Positions 52,683-57,432 of a stretch of 57,432 nucleotides of DNA are shown one piece after another. Source of the stretch: Chloroflexota bacterium (GTDB lineage: Bacteria > Chloroflexota > Anaerolineae > Aggregatilineales > J027); the NCBI GenBank assembly GCA_024434115.1, contig QMIT01000017.1, forward strand, positions 1 through 57,432, written 5' to 3'. The translations under genes were made by a program, and so were the position numbers. The notes beneath the pieces are model-generated. The model was not told the DNA's origin, ran no database searches, and worked only from the letters and a program-made list of their open reading frames with translations. How positions within the stretch are numbered: position 1 is the stretch's first letter; the number at the start of each line of letters is the position of its first letter.

Positions 52683-54364
52683 GTTTCAATCCCCTCAGCG
52701 GGGCACCACGAAGCCTTCTGCATGGATCCTAATCTCCGGGAGTATGCAGCATGGTTTCAACCCCCTCCGCGGGACGGCGTGCTACCTCACCACATGACAT
52801 CGTCCTGACGAACACAGACGGTGGGGCGTTTCAATCCCCTCAGCGGGACGCCATGCGACTTCACACATTTGTGGCGATGTCGGGGTTTATCTCGCTGTTC
52901 TTGTTTCAATCCCCTCAGCGGGACGCCGTGCTACTTCACTCACATACTATGTGACGTGCGACCGGTTCTCGGTGATGTTTCAATCCCGTCAACGGGACAC
53001 CGTGCTACCTCACTAGGATCAACTGTTCTTGTCTTCGGGCAGATGAATAAGTTTCAATCCCCTCCGTGGGATGCCGTGTTATCAGTCGGGCATTCTGCTC
53101 GCTCTCACGCGCTCCAACAACAAATTTCAACCCCCTCAGCGGGACACCTCGATGCCCAACGGCAACGCTCACGAACACGCCCACGGAAACGTTGTTTCAA
53201 CCCCCTCAGCGGGAAGGTCGTGTTACCTCACTAGCCTCATACCGATACACTGGGAGTGCGCCCTATCCGTTTCAACCCCCTCAGCGGGAAATGTCCTTCT
53301 GCAACCCCCTTAGCAAAACATTGTGCTACCTCCCTTATGTAGGCAAACACGTGCTGGAAGACGGTTGCGCGTTTCAACCCCCTCAGCGGGCGAGTGCTAC
53401 TTCATGCACTGCAAAGCTGGTGGCTGGAACCTGTGCTTCAGTTTCAATCCCCTCGGCGGGACGCCTCGTTATCGGTCGTCACACCAAGACGTTCGGCGTG
53501 GCAGAGGAGATCTGATTTCAAACCCCTCAGCGGGATTCTCATGCCTTATCAGCGATTGAGCCACTGTACCGCACTCAACCGAATCTGTTTCGATCCCCTC
53601 AGCGGGAGGCCGTGCTACCTCACTTGAACGTCCTGTCAATGATCCTGATTGCCGTCCAGTGGTTTCAAACCCCTCAGCGGGAATACTCTTTTACAACATT
53701 TGGGCCGCCTCCTGAGAATGTGGATTATGTTTGGGTGTTTCAACCCCCTCTGCGGGATACATAGATCCCTGACTTTAGCATATTCAATGCAACAGGACAA
53801 ATATGTCGAAAGGCTTCAAACCATCGGCGGAACTCCTGATGCTTAATTTACGCTGTTCGCATTCGTAGGGAAATTCATCATCTTGTTTCAATCCCCTCAG
53901 AGGGAAGTGGTCTTTGACAGACTGGGCGTTATGCCCATTGTCTTTGCAGGTGCGGCGGTATTTCAATTCCCTCGGCGGGACACCGTGATGCGTGACGAAG
54001 TTCGCTCCGATGGGAAGAAGACTGTGCTTTCCATTTCAAACCCCTCAACGGGACACTGTGCTACCTCACGGACGACGCTGATGTACGTACTGCAACCGAA
54101 GCATTAGTTTCAAACCCCTCAGCGGGACGCCGTCCTACCTCACAGAGACCCCGTGCCCGACGAAGCCACCGCACTATCAGTTTCAAACCCCTCAGCGGGA
54201 CACCATCCTACCTAACAACCCCGTTACGGATCAGGTGCGGGCATGGTTCCGTTAGTTTCAATCCCCTCGGCGGGACACCGTGCCACCTCATAAGGGTGGA
54301 AATTCACTATAACTGAGAAGTCCACATGTTTCAAACCCCTCAGCGGGAATTCACAATCGCATTA
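52683..54364 (-). CRISPR. CRISPR array 2: about 24 diverged repeats
   Basis: Copies start at 52683, 52754, 52828, 52903, 52977, 53051, 53124, 53194, 53269, (53300, fused), 53371, 53441, 53515, 53587, 53662, 53737, 53812, 53885, 53960, 54033, 54107, 54180, 54255 and 54328. Spacing is mostly 70-75 bases. On the + strand the first 20 bases stay near GTTTCAATCCCCTCAGCGGG; the rest is most often GACACCGTGCTACCTCAC-like but varies from copy to copy. No two repeats are fully alike over most of the array. The last copy (54328) keeps only its first half. Orientation is taken as - by likeness to array 1. It is probably old and no longer growing. Confidence 0.88.
53269..53336. repeat. Two overlapping repeats of different type with no spacer
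   Basis: An array-3-type repeat (53269-53305, ending ATGTCCTTCTGCAAC) runs directly into a decayed array-2-type repeat (about 53300-53336, ending TGTGCTACCTCCC). The CAAC of the first doubles as the CAACCCCC start of the second. This looks like a recombination joint or a lost spacer. Confidence 0.6.
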
Positions 54365-54456
54365 CTGATAGTGATCCATCCGATTTTCGAACGTACTCAG
54401 AAAATAGCATATTTTGGGGAACGCGACAAGCAACCTTTAACTTATCCGGCAGGTTA

Positions 54457-55380
54457 TCAACTCACGACCACGAATCCCATCCCCATCGCCGTCTTGCGTC
54501 CAACACCCACATACTGGGCCACATCCGCCAGCAATCCTACTGCCCGCGCTAAATCGGCCCGTGCTTGCTGACCCGACTTCAACAACTCGTTCAATTCATA
54601 GGCATCTTGATACCGATAGGCTTCGCGTCCAGTGCTGGTGAATTTCTCGTATTGGCGGACATCCTTCGGCAACTGTTCACTCGTTGGTTTGATCTTAAAC
54701 GTGACCTGCCCGGTAAACCCGGTTTGATGATCGGCCTGCAAACGCAAATGCACTGTATTGACCCGATGGACTTCCTCGACAGCCACAAAATAATCAAGGA
54801 ATGGATTGAGGGCCCGGGGTAAGGCCATGCCGCTGAGTTCCCGCCAGCGCCGCTCCAATCCACCGAACACATGCGCCGGAATGGGCAGCGGCATATCTAC
54901 CCCCTTCACTTTGAACGTGGTCGGCGTCAGAAAGTCCATTTGAAATTCGCGGGGTGGGGCTTGCCGTTGATGGTCAGCCGCCAGTGTTTGATAGTTGGTC
55001 TGCCCTTCCCAGTAAGCCGATTCCAATATCCAGAAATTCTTATCAATTTCCACCCCGGCAGGCCGCGACTGCTCATTTACAAAGGCCATGTCCATCGCCG
55101 CGACCACTGTTTGATTCAGCCCAACAAACCGTATCCATGCCGCCTCTCCCGCTTGCACATCGCCAAGAAGAGGCGCACGAAATTCCGGCTGATGCAGGCC
55201 GCTCACACTATACAACGAAACATTATTGGCCGGAGGATCGAGGGTTTTGGCGAGGGCGGGATCAACGCCACTGATGCGGCTCAAAAAAAGCTGCTGCATC
55301 GCCTCTCCCATATGGCGTTGAATATGCAAGGGGGAGGCGGCGCGTAGTTGGCAAATGAGCACTCCGAGGTCGGCGGGCAC
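54457..55380 (-). CDS. cas6: Cas6 endoribonuclease, copy 3
   Basis: 307 residues when started at the GTG at 55380, preceded by GGAG and giving VPADLGVLICQLRAASPLHI as the first strand and helix. Longer frames begin inside a repeat remnant and are unlikely. It has FLTPTTFKVKGVDMPLPIPA, VFGGLERRWRELSGMALPRA and the C-terminal loop YVGVGRKTAMGMGFV. His residues in SPLHIQRHMGE may include the catalytic one. It lies alone between arrays 2 and 3, and on the same strand as both are thought to be read. Confidence 0.83.
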   Translation of the reverse strand: MPADLGVLICQLRAASPLHIQRHMGEAMQQLFLSRISGVDPALAKTLDPPANNVSLYSVSGLHQPEFRAPLLGDVQAGEAAWIRFVGLNQTVVAAMDMAFVNEQSRPAGVEIDKNFWILESAYWEGQTNYQTLAADHQRQAPPREFQMDFLTPTTFKVKGVDMPLPIPAHVFGGLERRWRELSGMALPRALNPFLDYFVAVEEVHRVNTVHLRLQADHQTGFTGQVTFKIKPTSEQLPKDVRQYEKFTSTGREAYRYQDAYELNELLKSGQQARADLARAVGLLADVAQYVGVGRKTAMGMGFVVVS

Positions 55381-55439
55381 TAGTTTTTTTCTCCAATGGG
55401 GTATCTCGAAAGGTGTTAATTCTAGCGTCCCCGAGCCAG

Positions 55440-57432
55440 CTTTCAAACCCCTCAACGGGGCATCGTATCTGATCCATGATCTACGTGCATATTGACAAAG
55501 CGCCAGACTGGTTTCAATCCCCTCAGCGGGAAATGCCCCTCTGCAACGATTTGTATTGGGCAGAGTTGGCGGGCGACCCTACGGCGTTTCAATCCCCTCA
55601 GCGGGAAATGCCCTTCTACAACTGAACATGGGGAAATCTACGGCGTGCGTGAAATCAAGTTTCAATCCCCTCAGCGGGAAATGCCTTTCTACAACGAAAA
55701 TCCTAAAAGTCGTCGCCAAGAATTTTATTGTGTTTCAATCCCCTCAGCGGGAAATGCCCTTCTGGCAACAATTGCAATTCATCGAATTTTCAAAACTGTT
55801 TTGAGTTTCAATCTCCTCAGCGGGACATACCCTTCTGCAACAGATGTTGTTTGGTGCGCTGGTTGACATCACAGAATAGTTTCAATCCCCTCAGCGGGAA
55901 TCGCCCTCTACAACATGTCCGGCTTTGTTGATGAAAATGGTCATATTCAGTTTCAATCCCCTCAGCAGGAATTGCCCCTCTACAACGGGCTGTATGCCAG
56001 CGTGGTCGTGAAGGAAATGGGGGTTCAATCCCCTCAGCGGGAAATGCCCTTCTACAACAACAGCCGAAGACATGGCGCAAATCGCCAACAGCGCGTTTCA
56101 ATCCCCTCAGCGGGAAATGCCCTTCTGCAACTGGCGCATTTTGGAATAGCATGGCGCTGAGTGACAAGTTTCAATCCCCTCAGCGGGAATGCCCTTCTGC
56201 AACCATTCAAATTAGAGGCGGATGTCATAGACAAAGAAACGTTTCGATCCCCTCGGCGGGAGATGCCCTTCTGCAACCTTCGGCATGGAAAATCTTGCCA
56301 TGACCAATCAGCAGTTTCAAACCCCTCAGCGGGAAATGCCCCTCTGCAACAATGATTTTGTGACCATTGAGGTGTATCAAGATAGGTTTCAACCCCCTCG
56401 GCGAGAAATGTCCCTCTGCAACGGAACAATCATTCTCGTAAGTAAATAAGGGGTCAAGTTTCAATCCCCTCAGCGGGACCCCGTGAGACTTCACGTTCGG
56501 GAACACTATGAACCCAGCCCGGCAGCGAAGGCGTTTCAATCCCCTCAGCGGGAAATGCCCTTCTACAACTCGTACCATGTGGGTTTCTGCCGTTTATGAT
56601 CCCAAGTTTCAATCCCCTCAGCGGGAAATGCCCTTCTACAACAGGATGCCAGTGCGCGAAGCGAAGTCCTTAATCAGTGTTTCAAGCCCCTCAGCGGGAA
56701 ATGCCCTTCTACAACCGAACCGACCCAAAGGTAAAAAGTGGCAAAAAGCGGTTTCAATCCCCTCAGCGGGAAATGCCCTTCTACAACGCAATGGTATCCA
56801 AAGCGCGATTTTGGTCTATGCGAGTTTCAATCCCCTCAGCGGGAAATGCCCTTCTACAACCACATACTGCCGATTCGCGCCATACCTGCCCCACTGAGTT
56901 TCAATCCCCTCAGCGGGAAATGCCCTTCTACAACGAGTTGCCCAATCCGTGCCTCAAATTGTTGGATCAGTTTCAATCCCCTCAGCGGGAAATGCCCTTC
57001 TACAACAATCAGGCTGAAAAGTTCATTACGGAGGTCTTCTTTGGTTTCAATCCCCTCAGCGGGAAATGCCCTTCTACAACTGGGACGGGGTCGCTGTGCC
57101 CGTTCTCTCTGACGTTGTTTCAATCCCCTCAGCGGGAAATGCCCTTCTACAACGAACCATTTCTTTATTCTCCGGTCTTAATTGTACGGTTTCAATCCCC
57201 TCAGCGGGAAATGCCCTTCTACAACATTTAGTCATGGGGCTGCGCTCCTCGGATATAGGGGTTTCAATCCCCTCAGCGGGAAATGCCCTTCTACAACAAT
57301 GGACAAAAGCCGCTAATCCGGTGGTGAGAATGAAGTTTCAATCCCCTCAGCGGGAAATGCCCTTCTACAACTCAACTCTTGGCACTTGTGCGAAAGGAAT
57401 ATCACAAGTTTCAATCCCCTCAGCGGGAAATG
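55440..57432 (-). CRISPR. CRISPR array 3: 28 repeats, continues past the right edge
   Basis: Repeats of 37 bp begin (+ strand) GTTTCAATCCCCTCAGCGGG and end AAATGCCCTTCTACAAC, one base different from array 1. Copies start at 55440 (half), 55511, 55586, 55659, 55732, 55805, 55879, 55950, 56022, 56095, 56168, 56241, 56314, 56386, 56458, 56533, 56606, 56679, 56751, 56824, 56898, 56970, 57044, 57117, 57189, 57261, 57335 and 57408 (cut). Copies on the left have several changes, those from 56751 on are identical, so the newest end and leader should be to the right, outside the window. Confidence 0.95.
56458..56494. repeat. Array-2-type repeat inside array 3
   Basis: This copy has the shared first half but ends GACCCCGTGAGACTTCAC, as in array 2, between array-3-type neighbours at 56386 and 56533. 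Spacing on both sides is normal, so it is a true member of the array. Confidence 0.85.

Noticed and set aside
38588..57432. Spacers matching the phage module in this window
   Set aside because: I compared a few spacers by eye with the module and saw no match, but this was not exhaustive; an alignment of all spacers to 8357-33545 is needed before any claim.

Overview
The window reads as a piece of a bacterial chromosome, probably from a Chloroflexota-like anaerobe or facultative anaerobe. That guess rests on an HdrABC-MvhADG hydrogenase cluster, a very long secreted TolB/fibronectin-type protein and a type III-D CRISPR locus, and it is only moderately secure. There are no rRNA genes, tRNA genes or insertion sequences that I can recognise.

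Layout. (1) 1-7951, + strand: an operon for a group 3c-type [NiFe]-hydrogenase/heterodisulfide reductase complex. Its genes are hdrC (cut by the left edge), hdrB, hdrA, mvhD, mvhG, mvhA, a hydrogenase maturation protease and two small stand-alone cyclic-nucleotide-fold proteins. Adjacent genes overlap by a few bases almost throughout. (2) 33545 down to 8357, - strand: a compact, translationally coupled phage morphogenesis module. It encodes a coiled-coil membrane protein, ParB-methyltransferase, small and large terminase, portal, minor head protein, protease/scaffold, decoration protein, major capsid, connectors, tail tube, a tail chaperone pair with a programmed -1 frameshift, tape measure, tail tip proteins, tail fibre, a possible holin and a GT87-like membrane protein. 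I found no integrase, repressor, replication gene or endolysin, so it is a defective prophage, a particle-forming remnant or a gene-transfer-agent-like element. (3) 38174-33714, - strand: one 1486-residue exported protein with fibronectin III and TolB-like repeats. (4) 38588-57432: a type III-D CRISPR-Cas region.

The CRISPR region has CRISPR array 1 (13 repeats), then on the + strand a CARF-LuxR-type HTH protein, an unknown HTH-like protein, cas6, cas10 (GGDD intact, no HD domain), a Cas7, csx10, cas11, two more Cas7s, csx19, a fourth Cas7, an unknown gene, a CARF-TIR effector and a second cas6. Next come a strongly diverged array 2, a third cas6 on the - strand, and array 3, which runs off the right edge. 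cas1 and cas2 are absent.

How the parts work together. The Cas10-Cas7-Csx10-Cas11-Csx19 proteins should form the RNA-guided complex. Target RNA binding should make Cas10 produce cyclic oligoadenylate. Two CARF proteins could read that signal: one carries a TIR domain (a presumed toxic effector) and one a LuxR-type DNA-binding domain (a presumed transcriptional response). The arrays appear to be transcribed on the - strand, opposite to the cas genes. For array 1 this is supported by a good sigma70-type promoter at its right side, a terminator at its left side and a decayed repeat at its left end. Arrays 2 and 3 share one half of the repeat, including the crRNA tag and the Cas6 hairpin, while the other half differs and individual repeats of each type sit inside the other array.
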